Shown here: positions 28,801 to 42,129 of the stretch, piece after piece | Layout of the letters: every line of letters begins with the position of its first letter | How positions within the stretch are numbered: position 1 is the stretch's first letter | Source of the DNA: Polyodon spathula | Lineage: Eukaryota; Chordata; Actinopteri; Acipenseriformes; Polyodontidae | Reading direction: 5' to 3' | Assembly: GCF_017654505.1 (NCBI RefSeq) | Contig: NC_054534.1 | Coordinates: 27,583,689 to 27,647,688, forward strand | DNA length: 64,000 bases | Notes under the pieces: generated by a model | Database searches by the model: none | Seen by the model: the letters and a program-made list of their open reading frames with translations, nothing else | What the model was told of the DNA's origin: nothing | Position numbers and translations under genes: made by a program

Positions 28801-31560
28801 AATCTGTGTGTATACTGGCTTTTTAAAAATGACATTCCTGCTCACAGCTAAACTTAATGGCTACCATCAGTGAAAAAGCCAACCTCACCAAAACATAGTA
28901 AACAAGAAAAATAAACAATTTATATTGGTAAACATAAGTGAAATCACAAATAAAGAAAATATTCAGTCTTCACTCCATCATTTGCTACACTCAGTCTGAA
29001 GAACTTACATAACTTTTGTTTGTCCAATTTTTCAAGAGGCATATTTGTGCAAACAAATGCCTCTGAGGTCAAAATTTAATGTGCTTCTTGCTTCACGGTT
29101 TTCACTGAATTTTTGGAACACGGAAGTCACTGTTTTTTGTTTATTTGCAAGTAAAGCAGTCACAGTACCGCTCTGGGTTTGCGCATTTGTCTCTGTGAAT
29201 AATGTTGCAGGACGTACAGAAGAGCTTACCTCCATCGCTGTGCAAAACCAAAGCCTGGATACTGCTTTACGTGATCTGGGGCAGACACATATCTAGCTTT
29301 TAGAGACATCCACTTTGTTGTTTACAGTGTGTAGTATTTTAACTTCCTGCCTACACTGACATAATCACTGCACAGCAGTATGTGTCTCAATCTGCTCTAT
29401 TGCCATAATATTTCATAAATGAGGTAAAGAGCGCACCTTTTTTATTTACTTGTCAAAGAAATTGCTTCTACCAACGTTTATACACTACTTACAGGAAAGA
29501 AAGAAAAAAAATGCCACAATTACCAGCCCAGTTGCATTTGGGATGACTCAGACAACTTCCTATTACGGTTTCCTGTTTGATTCAATCTAAAAGCACAATC
29601 TACAGTACAAATTGACAGGATGTCTTGCCCCAAGGCTTTTTTGGGGGTTGATCCTGTGCTCCTTTATGTGCAATGCCATTTCATTCAATTATTTTACCTG
29701 TCAGTTCTTTACTTTCACTGTCGATGTAGATTAATTTCAAAACCTGTTAACAGTCTCTTTTTAGATCAGACTTTGAACTCAGTTGGTCAGTTTGCAGCCT
29801 CTCTGTTGTTTTCTACCTTTACGAGTGTTAATGAAAGGGCTACATGCTGTTTGGATAAGTCAGATGCAAGCATGTCAGACATTTTAAAGTTGTTATGAAA
29901 CATGTATCAATTGCAGTATTGATTCAACGACCAAAGCTCAGCTCCGTCCCGAATTTCAGCAGCACACCGCTGGACTGGAATGTAAGCAAATACACATTCA
30001 AAGCTTGTTGCATTAAGCAAGCTTTTCCACTTATGTTATCACACTGAAGTGGAGGCACAAAGAAACATTACCAGGAACCTAAGTGAAATGAACACTGTCA
30101 GCTTTTATTGAAATCAAATTTTTAATTGCAGAACAATGGTAAGTATTATAAAAATGTAAAAGTACTGTGCATTATATTATTAATATGGCTGCAAGTGAAT
30201 ATATACTTAAAAAGTATACATTGCAAATGAACTGAACTTGAAATCTGCATGTACCATTCTGATCACTGGCATTTTTTAACCACAACAGTAAGGTGTCCTC
30301 AGATACAAAATGTGTGAAATGTAGGCCCTTCAGTATGTGTAATAAGCCGTTCCCACACGTGTGACTAATACAACAAATCAGAAATCTGTAACTCTTCACA
30401 TAAAAAAACCCACAAAAATACCGAGAAGGGGAATACAGTAGTGTAGAAGAAGCTCATAAAGAGGGCACACAGTTCTCAATTAGGGTTATTTTGCCTAAGC
30501 AATTTAGTCTCTTCAATAGACAACAGCGGAAGACAAATCAACCACAGTTCTGAGGAAAAAAAAAAAATTTTAAAAATGTGTCGTACAGCAAGTACAGAAA
30601 ATACAAGCACTGTATCAGCGTCAACAAAGTTTATTTAAAAAAATATTATAAAAGCAAGTGACTTCTCACGTGGTAGTTTGTCTAATAATGCCAAACGTAA
30701 ATGGAAAGCACAGAAAATCTGGGAAACACTTCCCAAGCCTTAAGTGTAATTATCAAAAGCCAGAAATCACGTCTACACAGCCTGTGTAAGCCCTCCGACG
30801 AGCTAAAATCTGAGAACCATGCGACTGGAAAGCGTTCATGCAAGCTGTACCTTACTGCAATGATCTGTTCTGAAAATATTGTCTTACAGAGGGATGGTCA
30901 ATTCATGACCAGCAGTTCAACCCATAATAACTTCTTAAGCCCAGCAATGTACAAGCAAAGTATAGTGACATTCAGGTGTCCAGCTCCAAAGATAAGCCTA
31001 CATGATCCCAACCTATCAGAACTCAAATTCGTCACGCATGACTGCAGCACTGAAGACAATAAGTGACTTAAACAGCTGTGGATCCTATACCCATGACCAG
31101 GGATGAAAATTCCTACTGCATAATACAGTAGTTTCACCCATTCCATGATTTAATACAAGCCTGATTAGCCACAGTGTACAGGAAACAACTTCCTCAGGTG
31201 TGACTTATTAAACCAGGATTGGCTCAAACTGCTATGCAATGGGAGGCTGTTTCCATCCACACTTATGACTTACAGGGGGCGCGTTAATGCAAAAATTTTG
31301 CGTCCTAGACACAAAATAAATCCATTGGATGGAAAAATATCTTGTCTTGCGTTCACGGGACTCACAGAATGGGAAAGGGATGCAGACATGCATATTCATG
31401 GTAATTATTACACTGCAGCAAAATTATCGTATTTTATACTTGCTGGTTTAAAAAAAAAACGTTCTGCAATGTAACAGCCTTGATTAAGGTACACTCCAGT
31501 CCTGTAGGCGGCAGCAATAAAACTCATATTTGGCTTACGCAGCAATATTAAGGATATTTA
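28801..31560. other. Region without recognised genes
   Basis: AT-rich sequence with scattered short open frames and no recognisable domains. The motif GTGAAAT..CAAATAAAGAAAAT..ATTCAGTCTT at about 28455-28500 recurs at 28930-28970, which may mark a second Penelope-related fragment. Confidence 0.4.
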
Positions 31561-31566
31561 CTTTTA

Positions 31567-31760
31567 GGCCCTGTCCACACTACATGACGAGACGATCGAG
31601 AACCATAATCAAAAACATTTTAAATTAATCCAGCTCGAAGCATCCACACTGAAGTACCGTTTCATGTTTAGTCGGGCGTAATGCGCACCCACACTTTTAC
31701 TATTAAAATAGTTTGGTTACAGTTCCTAGCAGCGCAATGAATATGGGAAATTAATATGAT
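31567..31760. repeat. Possible DNA-transposon terminus
   Basis: GGCCCTGTCCACACTACATGA followed by a CpG-richer stretch resembles the end of a class of fish MITEs. No second terminus is seen. Confidence 0.3.
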
Positions 31761-32382
31761 AGTATCCCACCATGCACTGTATTTTATTTAAAAATAATGT
31801 GTTATGCCCCATATTAACAGAAGCCCATACTGCGAAGAAATGAAAAGTATTTTGGAAAAAGTAAATGCGAACATACTCATGTAGGGCTTGAAGTTTTAGG
31901 GTTTTATTTTTAACTCCGAAAAAGTTGTTAATAACTTTGCTTTTACCTTTATATTTTGCCTGAGCCTAATTCTGGTCCCTTTAATTTTACTTCAAACAGA
32001 GCTGACAAATTACGTGATTTGTTCATCCCCAATCTTTTTAACTTGCCTTTCATTTTCGCATGTGCGTTTCAGGAACGCATGAACAGAAAAGCTAGCACGA
32101 CCTCTGGACTTGCCTCTAAATCGCAAATTTTTGTCCCCCTAGGAGTGCTTTATAAAGGATGCTTTTTCAGTGACCTAAATGGTGAGGTTGTACGTGGTAA
32201 TGTTTTGTATTTGTGTGGCATTTAAAAGCAACAAATCTTCTAGATCTGTGTCAATCTTTTTGGCTTCATAAACTTTATTACTTCGCTCACAAACTACACA
32301 AGCAGTGATGACGCTCATACACACACTAAAGGAGGTTGTACAGGTCAACACTCAGTTATTTAAATGCATTTTAATGTAACAC

Positions 32383-32425
<43 letters not shown>

Positions 32426-32440
32426 TAATAATAATAATAA
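32383..32440. repeat. (AAT)n microsatellite
   Basis: About 19 ATA units with one interruption. Confidence 0.95.
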
Positions 32441-33660
32441 CAACAACTATTTGGATCAAGAAAAATCTTAATTCCATAGCTCACATAATGTTGATCTTTC
32501 ATCTATGTACTGTACAACAAAGACACACACTTCACTGCATTAATAGAACACCTGGAACACCACTTAGAATTTAGCGGTTCAGTGGCCACAGAGTCAGACT
32601 TTCAGAAATATAAACATAGTTTATTTGATGAGGGTTAAGAACAGAATCACTTACTGTCTTAGTATATACAATTATAAACATTGTTCTCTTATAACAGACT
32701 ATCACCATTATTCAGAACATATACACAGTCCACGTGTAAATAAGCACTGTAGTATTCACATACTGTACTGTACCCAAGGAGTTTTTTGATGTTGTGCTGG
32801 CTATAAAGATTCAACTAATGAAGTGCCTATGTGGTTTGGTTACATACTATACTGTGGTTTTGTACAAAAATAAGCTATATCAACGAACCGCAGGAGAGCA
32901 TACAAAGTTTCAAGAAAAGAAAGCCACCAGTCCATATCTCTAGAGTAATTTCTCATTAGCAATACCGTTTCCACTTTCTTATTGTAGCTACTGTAAAATA
33001 TGTTTTCAACCCAACTGGTTGTAATTAAATATGTCTTCTTCTGTAAACAGGGCATTTGGTCCCATTGAGGTCCCTGGAATTAAACAGTGACAGATCTAAA
33101 TACAGACACTACCGAATTCTTTCGAATTTATGATGCGCTTTAACAATTTGTTGCAACGTTACTAACTGCTGAGAAAAGACAAACCAAACAGTACCAGTTT
33201 GGACAAATCAGAAACGCTGATCAGACCTCCATATTTTTCGACATGCCAAGGAATACCACAGTTCATTGCTCAGGGCTTGAATTTCAGCACGGGATCACAG
33301 GAATAGCACCTTTTTCCAAGTTGCTCCCGCATATCTGCAACTTTCAGTGTGTGAAAATCCCGCAGAGATATTTTAAGACACCAAGCCTCTGTATTTTTCA
33401 CCCAATTTAGAATGCCTGAAACACTAAAACAATCTCTAAGGAAGCGGGTGTCAGTGATGAATTCACTAAGAGCCGCATTCTGCACAGTTCTGGTTAAAAT
33501 AAATAAATAACTAAATAATGGATATTTTAAGTGCCGCTAGAGTTTATTCTCTCGTATGTGATTCTTGGCCGCTACCTTTAAGGATTACATAAACTCAGTA
33601 CACTGCAGTAAGTAAACAGTTTTGAAAAAAAATATATTAAGTGTATCTAACAATAATTAT
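32441..33660. other. Region without recognised genes
   Basis: I see no coding exon, transposon terminus or RNA gene here. Short open frames on both strands lack recognisable domains. Confidence 0.4.
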
Positions 33661-33664
33661 TTTT

Positions 33665-33890
33665 ATATAGTCTTTCATAGTGGACCACCATCACAAAGCG
33701 CTTTACAAGATACGAGACTAGGGTGTGTGAACTATGCATCAGCTGCAGAGTCACTTACAACGTCGCACCCAAAAGACAGAGCACAAGGAGGTTAAGTGAC
33801 TTGCTCAGCGTCACACAATGAGTCAGTGACTAAGGTGGGATTTGAACCAAGCCAGTTTTTTTAACCACTGGACCACATACTATGCAGTAC
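33665..33890 (-). mobile_element. V-SINE-like SINE, - orientation
   Basis: It matches 27720-27957 almost base for base (CACCATCACAAAGCGCTTTA; GGTGTGTGAACTATGCATC), including the promoter-box region at its right end. Confidence 0.85.
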
Positions 33891-35062
33891 TCCTAGCCAG
33901 AACTACAATCACCTAAAGTTAAGCCTGTCATCATGTGACAGAGTTCACAGCTTAGGTTTTGTTTTGAGTCCTATTGCTCCGTCCAGCTAGACCTAAAGGG
34001 CCCGTATCTTTGGAAAGTTTAGAAGCGCAGCCCCCCCCACCCCCACCATATGTTCATTTCATTTTTTGAGCCATCTACGATTAGTGACCGAACATGATTA
34101 ATTTGGAAAAACTTTTTACTTTTATTTTTTAATGTTCTCATTTCTACCACATATAGTATACCTGATCCTGTTGCAAATTACATGATATGAAAGGAGATTT
34201 TGTGGCCTTTCACTTGATATGTTACATGCATGCAGTATAAACTATCCAGTAGTTAAACATATATAAATGAAAACAGTGAAAAACAGGCAGACATAGGGTT
34301 GAATGTAAAGTTAAAAAGAAAAGCACCTTTTTCTTCTGCTGCATGCAAAAACTTCATATCAGGCAATGGCAAAAGCAATGGAGTGCTCTGTCTCACAGTG
34401 AGGAACAGCTGTTAGGTCTCCTGAAAGCAGCTTATTTTACAGCAACACCGTGAATGATGGTGCAGTCAAATATATATATATATATATATATTTTTTTTTT
34501 TTATATGCAAAAGTGCATTTTCTTTTGCCATTCCCTCCTAAAATTTGGGAATTTTCCCTCCATTGGCTGCAGCATAGGGCGGAAATCTCCCCAGCACACA
34601 AGTGAATTTAAAGACCTGATGCTGTTGTGAATGCTGGGTTACCTGTTGCCTGATGTCGTTTGATTGCTGTGCTGTGTTTGCTGTTGCCAGGATTTGGGAT
34701 GCCGTAAGTGAGTATGCAGGCTGGCCCGAATAAATTCTGGACGAGCAGAAAATATGTCACTAATCATGGAATCCCTGCCAGTGTCAGTTGAAAATTACGG
34801 TTAGAAAAAACAAAATATTAGCTAATTTAACTCTGAATATCTTATAATAACATGTACAACATCAATGACAAGCACAAGCACAATGTGAATAAATAGATAA
34901 AATAAACAAATACAAAATAACTATACCATTAGTATGCTAAGCTTAAATATTGTCTTTTCAGACTGAACTTACAAAAGTTGAAAGCTACACAGGGAGAGAT
35001 CAGTCTGCTCTCTGATTCACCACAAAAGGTTTACGTTTAAGTGGGACAAAAGCTAGTGTGTC
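33891..35062. other. Region without recognised genes
   Basis: It contains a C-run at 34031-34045 and a short (AT)n plus poly(T) stretch at 34470-34502. Otherwise nothing is recognised. Confidence 0.4.
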
Positions 35063-35619
35063 TGTGGCAGGGCTGAAAAGCCCTATGTGTAAATCAGTGA
35101 GGCATGTGTAATGGTTTGTGGGGATGTATTGTTATGATTTAACATGTATTGTTGTGGGTTTATTTAAAACAAAACACAACGTTTTGCTATTAATTGGCAG
35201 AATGGATGTGGTTAAAGCCCCTTATTTGGAAGCAGAATGTGTCCGTCTCCGGATTGATTCATTTATGGCTAATTCAGAGATGGCCATGTGCATAAAAGGG
35301 CAGCAGCCGCTCATAGCGGGGTGGGTGTACAGAAAGGAACTACGTGAGAGAGCGGAGGAGAAAAGAAATTGAACAAAAAAGTAAAACAACTGCTACTCGT
35401 GCTGGAAGGAGCAGCACGACTTTGGTTTGGTGTGGGGGTTTGTGTTTGCGATTTATTTTGTTCAAACCTTTTGTTTTTTGTCTGCCTGTTAGATTTGTTT
35501 TTGTAATTGAAGTAAAACAGGCACCAGCGCTTCAGCTTGCAGTACCTGTGTGTGTGTGTGTGTGCGTGCGCGTGTCAAATTCCTGGACTGGGACGTCATC
35601 ACCAAGCCATCCTGTCACA
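35063..35619 (+). mobile_element. Probable solo LTR
   Basis: It begins TGTGGCAGGGC and ends CATCCTGTCACA, resembling the ends of the other LTRs in the window. CATAAAAGGG at about 35290 is a TATA-like box. A (TG)n run lies near the end. The flanks carry AAGTGGGACAAAAGC before and AAGTGGGATAAAAGC after, but no clean 5-bp duplication. Confidence 0.55.
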
Positions 35620-36339
35620 TGTGTGTTAAAGTGGGATAAAAGCACCTATACGGAGCAAGGCCAGATCAAGTACTGCGGGTACACTTTTTGGTTTTAAAAT
35701 GTAATTTTCTACAGTCGTGTAACACATATGGGGCTGCGCGTTCATGTACCTTTCTGTCCATATGTATTAAATATTTTCACAAAGCATGAAATGCTGGAGT
35801 GCAGAAATAAAGGAGATATATTACATTATACCTAAAAGCCCTGGGAGCAGTCACATTTACGGCCACACATAAAACAACTGTATTATGATTATACAGAATG
35901 GTACACTACTTTATTATTTTTATTTACCAGTCTGCAATGTGTTTAGCTGTAACTAGAGTAGCCTCTACTCTCTGTCGAGTGAATGACTGACAGTTTATTA
36001 TTTTTCAATCAGCCTTTTCAAAGGCTGGCGCCTGCTTGCCAGCTGTGCTGTTTTGGTCAGTCGATTAGCATCGGGACTAATGAAAATAAATACCAGAGAC
36101 CGTTGAGTTTTACAACGCAAGAAAATATGAAGTTGATGTTTAGGATCAGATGGCACGGAAGTATTCCGTGAAAGCTGGCTCCCGGCGGTGGCCTTTTCAG
36201 GTGTTTTACAATGTATTGGACCTAGAAGCCATCAACTCCTGGGTACTTTAAAAAGAATGCATGGAGGAGAATTTACCAAGGAGAATATATTTGAAACTTT
36301 CAAAACAGACTCTTCAGATGTTTTTTGTAACGTACTCAC

Positions 36340-36341
<2 letters not shown>

Positions 36342-36395
<54 letters not shown>
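36342..36395. repeat. (AAT)n microsatellite
   Basis: About 18 uninterrupted AAT units. Confidence 0.95.
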
Positions 36396-36400
<5 letters not shown>

Positions 36401-37969
36401 CACTAATTACATCCTTTCATTATACTATTTATAGTTTTTGAATCCAGCAGTCAGAAAGACTGCTGCGTGCCTTCTAGGTAGATCTCCGGTCCTTCTAGTG
36501 TTAAACCCACAACGATACATTTTAAATCATAACAAAACCATTCTTTTAAATACACCCCAAAAAAATAGTCAACTGTCCTACATAAACCTAAACAACACAT
36601 TTACCAGCAGGGCTTTGACCTGCCCCACTGATTACAGTGTTAGACAGGAGTGTACTACAGATTCTGTTCACTGAAGTAGCACGCACTCATTTGCAAAGTT
36701 CATACACAAAAGTGGCAACATCAAAGGCCCAGAACTTGAGCAAGTTAAGTTTTCAGCAGTCACTCAACAACGCAGCTGTCAACTGTGCTGAGTGTTGTTC
36801 AAAGAGGTGCCCCTCTACTATCACAACTCACAAGAGTAGGGTGCAGTCTGGTGGGGTATGTTCTGCTACAGTACTCAGCATTTTATGATAAAAATGATAA
36901 ATGTGCAATATGTACTGTATGACTACATTTCCACAATACTCCTTGAAATAGGCATTTTTTTCCCCTGGGGCTGGCAGGCTATTTCTTTGCCGTGCTGCTA
37001 GAGCTATGTATTATACCTAAGCTAATGATTTCATTACTAGTAAGTGTTCAATCTGCACAGAGATTGAACTTCTGTAACTGTGGGCATGTTCTATACATTT
37101 GGACTGCTCTTACCTACCGTACAGTTTTATTCACGTTAAGAATAAAATAGGAAAAAAGACAGTTTACATAATCAGGTGCAGTTCTTGCTTGACTGAATTG
37201 CCATTTCCTTCACACATGTGTGCTGCGGTTTACAAAATGTCCTGCGCAATAATTTCTCTAAAATTAGTTTCTGCATTACAAAAAACTTCCATGCAAAAAA
37301 AAATTGTTTGTGAATTAGCAAGGACAGCAAAAATTGTAATTGTGTGCAACAGGTCCACAGAAAGAAAAACTGAAAATAAAAAAAGTAAACTTTTTTTTCT
37401 AAAGTCTTTGCACATTGACGTTTCTGTGTATTTCAGGCATTCTGTTATGTCATTTTGTTTTTGCGAAAAACAACAACAATATACATGCAATAAAGGCTTC
37501 CCATCAATCAGCCTCTACTGCATGGTGAGTTTTCAGTACAATGATCTGATGCTGTTTTGATCATGCGCTGTGTGTGCCACCCTCAGCTTGTGACCTGGGT
37601 GACAGGTGCTTACTAGACCCCTTATTGTCAATGACTTGCATCAATTTTTTGTTGGAACGTTATTTTTGTAGGTCTGTGACGGGCAACTCTGGGTCTGGAG
37701 GGCCATTCTGCACTAGGTTCACAAGGCCTGGTTGGAAGCATACAGTAATTGGTTGAATTTACAATTTACATCAAAAATTGTCATCAGTATGTTTTTTTTC
37801 AAACACCTTTAGACATGTTATCACTACGGGTCTACTTACATCACGGAGGTATTTTTCACGGGTAGTCTATAGAATAAAATTAGAATAAACCTAAGTAGAC
37901 AATATTTAATCTGTGAAATCGATATTTAGGTAGACCCCTCGTCACCACCATCTGGAGCATGAATTGCAC
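36396..37969. other. Region without recognised genes
   Basis: A 153-codon open frame at 37099-37560 (+) has no recognisable domain and is probably chance in AT-rich sequence. No other element is recognised. Confidence 0.4.
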
Positions 37970-38655
37970 CTAGGGTTGCCACCTGGCCCCATAATTCCGG
38001 AACACTGAGACAGAACAGGATTTTGAAGTTGCCTTTAAACTGAAGGATATCAACATGTGAATTGAGCCCTAAACCTTTGCTAAATTGATTATGGTGATTA
38101 ATTATCTTGAGGCAGCATGACAATATAATAATAGATTTTAACAAATGAAATAAATAAATAAGTACATCATCAATATTTATTTTATTAATAGTTTTAAAAA
38201 TATATATTTTAAAGTTTATAGTTTCTAATAGTATATCACCTTCTCCCACTGAAATCATTAATACTGAGCAGCTGTTCACTATTCTTGACACCAGACAGTG
38301 TGAACACTTGATCAGTGTTACTTAATTGGGAGAGTCAACGTAAATTTGGGCTATATATATTACTAATTAATAGGATATAAATAGCATATTTTAAATATTG
38401 AGAACTGAAATATCATTTTGTACAAAATAAAATTAAATATCTTGAATAAATCTACACATATATTTATTCAAGATGCTTTTTTTATTTTGCAAGATTTGTA
38501 TTATCACAATGATTTGGATAATTAAGAAGCAGTACAATTTAAGCAAGTGCTTAGTGCACAATTCACGTGTTTATTGCTTTCAGTTTAAGGGGAACTTAAA
38601 AACCCTGTCCTGTCCCAAAGTGTTCCGAAATTATGGAGCCAGGTGGCAACCCTAG
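37970..38655. mobile_element. Non-autonomous DNA transposon with long inverted ends
   Basis: It begins CTAGGGTTGCCACCTGG and ends CCAGGTGGCAACCCTAG. The inverted similarity extends inward for about 150 bases (CCATAATTCCGGAACAC against GTGTTCCGAAATTATGG). It is flanked by the hexamer TTGCAC on both sides (37964-37969, 38656-38661). There is no transposase. The superfamily is uncertain. Confidence 0.8.
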
Positions 38656-38946
38656 TTGCACTGCTCTATTGTTGCATGCATACCACATCTAATCTGTTGT
38701 ATCAACAACCACAAATTGTATAAATACAGATGTGCCAGTGACCTGTTATGGGTGTTTCATACCCAGTATGCATCAGCTGTGGGGTGGCTGCCATTATTGT
38801 ACAAATGAAGCAACTTGACAAGAAGTCATTCTACTTCTCAACACCACAGCTGCCTGGTGTCTCCCTCCCAGTGCCAGATGGGCCTTCAGGCTAGAACAAT
38901 GGCTAAAAAAAAACTTTGTGGCTGCGCAGTATGGTTTATATACACA

Positions 38947-39250
38947 GTACCAATCAAAAGTTTGAGTACACCTGCTTGAAAGCAGGTTTTTCATGAGTAT
39001 CTATACTTTTAACTGCACAAACTTGTCTATAAACACTTAATATTTCCTTATATGATATGTGTACTTATATAAGCTCATAATCATAAGTGAATTGCAGTCA
39101 CAATTATTTTTTTTTTAATGAAAATCTAAATCTTGTCAATTTCAATGAAATGGTCACCCAAGCATGGGGATTTCAGTCTGATGCCCAAGTCAGTTAAAAG
39201 TCTGAAATGTGTATAACACGGTGTTAGAACACTGGCCTAAGTATAAAAGT
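38947..39250. mobile_element. Tc1/mariner-like terminal fragment
   Basis: CAGTACCAATCAAAAGTTTG after TA resembles a widespread fish Tc1/mariner terminus. Past about 39.1 kb TGGTCACCCAAGCATGG-like sequence follows, but the opposite terminus is not found. Confidence 0.5.
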
Positions 39251-40500
39251 GTCTTTGTTAAATGTTCTCTGAGTTAACTAGCATGTTACCTATTTAACCT
39301 TTTGTCACCAATTATTATTAACAGGTGAGGGTCCATGATTACTATACTTAACGAGTGTATATTAACCTGTGGGAATACAGAGGCTGTGTATGTGCGTGCG
39401 TGTGTATATTTAAATCTATACACCAAATTGTCACAATTGTTAGGTTTTTTTTTTTTTTTTTTTAAATCATGAATGCGTTATTTGTAAGTTATCTATATAA
39501 AACATATCCTATTCTCCACATCCTTACACAGTACAGCACATTTCTACATTCTTACACAGTATAGCGTAATATATGGTGTTCCTGTAACATAACTATACTG
39601 TACTCTGATTCTTGCTTATGTGTATGCGTTTAAATGATTATATATTTTATAGTATGTTTGAGATGGAACCTCAGAAGTGGACGTACACATTATTTCAGTG
39701 ATACACTGCACTACAATTCGTATCTATTCGAAAACATTTTTTTGTCAAATGTTTCTGATATTTTAAAAATAAAATATTGAAATAAAACTTAAAAAAAAAG
39801 ATGGTTCCGTCGCTTCTGTAGCCTCCGGTAGGCTAAAATCACTTAACACCAACTGCCACAATACGCGACAAATAATACTATCGATTAAGAAATCCAAACA
39901 GTACAAATTTAAATATGTTATTAACTTTAGGGTTATTCAAAAACAAATTACAAAAGGAAAAATATTAGCATATGTCTTTTGCGCTGGTCTGGTGGCATGG
40001 TCTGTGCTACGTACATTGTACAGTACTGAAAATTAAGACTTGAAAACTTACCAATTGGTTCTATGCTCTTCAAATTCAATTAGCCAAATAAACTACTCTG
40101 ATTAAAAATAAAATAAAAAAAACTATGTAACAAACAGCTTGTATACTTAAATAAACAGCTAAAAAAACATAGACTTTTCCACACAAGCTCGCCATCAACT
40201 ATGGGCGGCTGCCTATCATGCGCAAGAATGTCACTCATCGTATTGTAAATCCGTCCCACAAAACATTCTTGGGAATCTGATTCGTTAGTTCTACGGTCAG
40301 TCAAGGTCGTTCCGTTACACGTATACGCGATATTTCCTGTTATTCTCCGCCCAGCTTATTTATTTAATTTATTTAAAATGCACTGAACCTGCAGGAGACA
40401 GGCACAGACTCGTCATTGAACTGTTTTTGAGTATTGTATAGGTGACAGTAACACAGGGTACAGAGAGGTTTCCCGTGGAAATAGAGATGAAAATGGCTTA
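39251..40500. other. Region without recognised genes; CpG-denser part at 40180-40345
   Basis: Most of this stretch is AT-rich and empty. From about 40180 to 40345 CpG is denser than in the surroundings and there is a GGGCGG motif (as CCGCCC on +), which could be a weak promoter or first exon, possibly for il6st. No splice donor can be assigned with confidence. Confidence 0.25.
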
Positions 40501-40534
40501 TAGTCAGGAACTGCAGTCACGTGGCTTGGGGATA

Positions 40535-40595
40535 TAGGCTCCCTTGAGAAAGATATGTACAACATATCGAAACGTTGGGCAGCTGGCTCTTTGAG

Positions 40596-40660
<65 letters not shown>

Positions 40661-40760
40661 CACATGCTCAAAGATATTTGCAAGATAGATGCCCGCTGGA
40701 ACGTTGAAATGCTTAACTGTGAATTACATTTTAAAATCAATACGTACAATACCGGCTTTT
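40535..40760. repeat. Penelope-type terminal sequence with (AT)n
   Basis: GGCTCCCTTGAGAAAGATATG followed by CGTTGGGCAGCTGGCTCTTT and about 30 AT units (40599-40659). The same unit occurs in reverse orientation at 41690-41830. The right part (GATGCCCGCTGGAACGTTG) resembles 28735-28800. Confidence 0.7.
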
Positions 40761-41107
40761 CCCCTTAACAATCTAAATTACTACTAATCTGATAACATAA
40801 AAAGATACTTAAACATACTTTCTGACGCTGGTCTAGAGACAAGGAAAATCATATCTGTGACAGGACACCATAAGGAAGGCTCAATTCGCAGCTAATGGAC
40901 AGCAAATCAATTATGTCACCAGCAGGATCGATCCAAACTCCTAACCCTGTTTCAGTTCTTTCCGCACCAGTCAATCCACTCCCTGCCAGTTTGAATGACG
41001 CTCCGCCTCCAACAAGAAGTTTTGAGTCTGATTCAATACTACACGGACTATTCAGCAACTACATGTCCAGAGAAATTATGCTAAGAAAGTGTAAGACCCC
41101 AATAAAT

Positions 41108-41108
41108 A

Positions 41109-41156
<48 letters not shown>
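41108..41156. repeat. (AAT)n microsatellite
   Basis: About 16 uninterrupted ATA units. Confidence 0.95.
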
Positions 41157-41157
<1 letters not shown>

Positions 41158-41257
41158 CTCTACGTGTATGTTATTTTTATACTCTAATTATGTTAGGGAC
41201 TATTTTCCTCAGCGGAAGGTCACACGGAAAAATATCAGAAGTTCAAGGTAAATGTAG

Positions 41258-41577
41258 GTTTAACAATATTTAACATTTAGCTAAATATTTAACTGGCCAA
41301 CGAAATCTGGAGTTTGTATGCAAATGAATCTGCCCACTCTGCTTTCACGCTATTTTATTGGCTCTTGTAATGTTTAAATTTGCATATTCCCAGATTAGCA
41401 TTACAAGAGCCAATCAAATCGCGTGAAAGCACAAAGTGGGCGGAGCTCATTTGCATATAAACTCCAGATTTAGCTGGCCAGTTAAATATTTTGCTAAATG
41501 TTAAATCTAATTAAGCGATTTAAGATTTAGTTAAATATTTAGCTAAATGTTAAACCTTATAACTAGATTTATAAATT
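41258..41577. mobile_element. Palindromic (foldback) MITE
   Basis: A roughly 320-bp inverted repeat. The left arm carries ACATTTAGCTAAATATTTAACTGGCCA and TGCTTTCACGC; the right arm carries the reverse complements, with the arms meeting around 41370-41400. It has no coding content. The motif TTAGCTAAAT is itself repeated near both ends. Confidence 0.8.
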
Positions 41578-41686
41578 ATATCTGAATGTTCACATTTAAT
41601 AAACATTTATTTATTTTCACAACATTTATCAATCTGGGTAAAAAATACAAGATTTAAGTTAAATCTGGAAAAAAGACACATGGCAT

Positions 41687-41754
<68 letters not shown>

Positions 41755-42129
41755 CTGAAAGAGCCAGCTGCCCAACATTTTGATATGTTTTACATATCTT
41801 TCTCAAGGGAGCCTGTGTTTGAATCAAAACATTGGAGGTATTTATTGGTTTTTGACGGCATGACAACTACTTCTTGTTGTTTATATTCAAATCCATGATT
41901 TATTCTTACATGATGTAATGGTGTTCTATATATTGTGACATCATTTTTACTTTATCTCATTTAATCTGTATTACTTCTAATTAACATTATTTTATATAAA
42001 CTTATTTTTATATTATCATGCAGTGCTGGTTCCGAGGATCAGCCTTGATTTGGCCTCGCCAGCACATCAACATGCACAGCTTTTAAATAAATGTTGTTTA
42101 TTTATTTAAATGTTATATTATTTATTGGC

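Noticed and set aside
30701..31066. 121-codon + strand open frame
   Set aside because: No recognisable family, signal or neighbouring exons.
37099..37560. 153-codon + strand open frame
   Set aside because: No domain, no splice-site context and AT-rich composition; chance is likelier than a gene.
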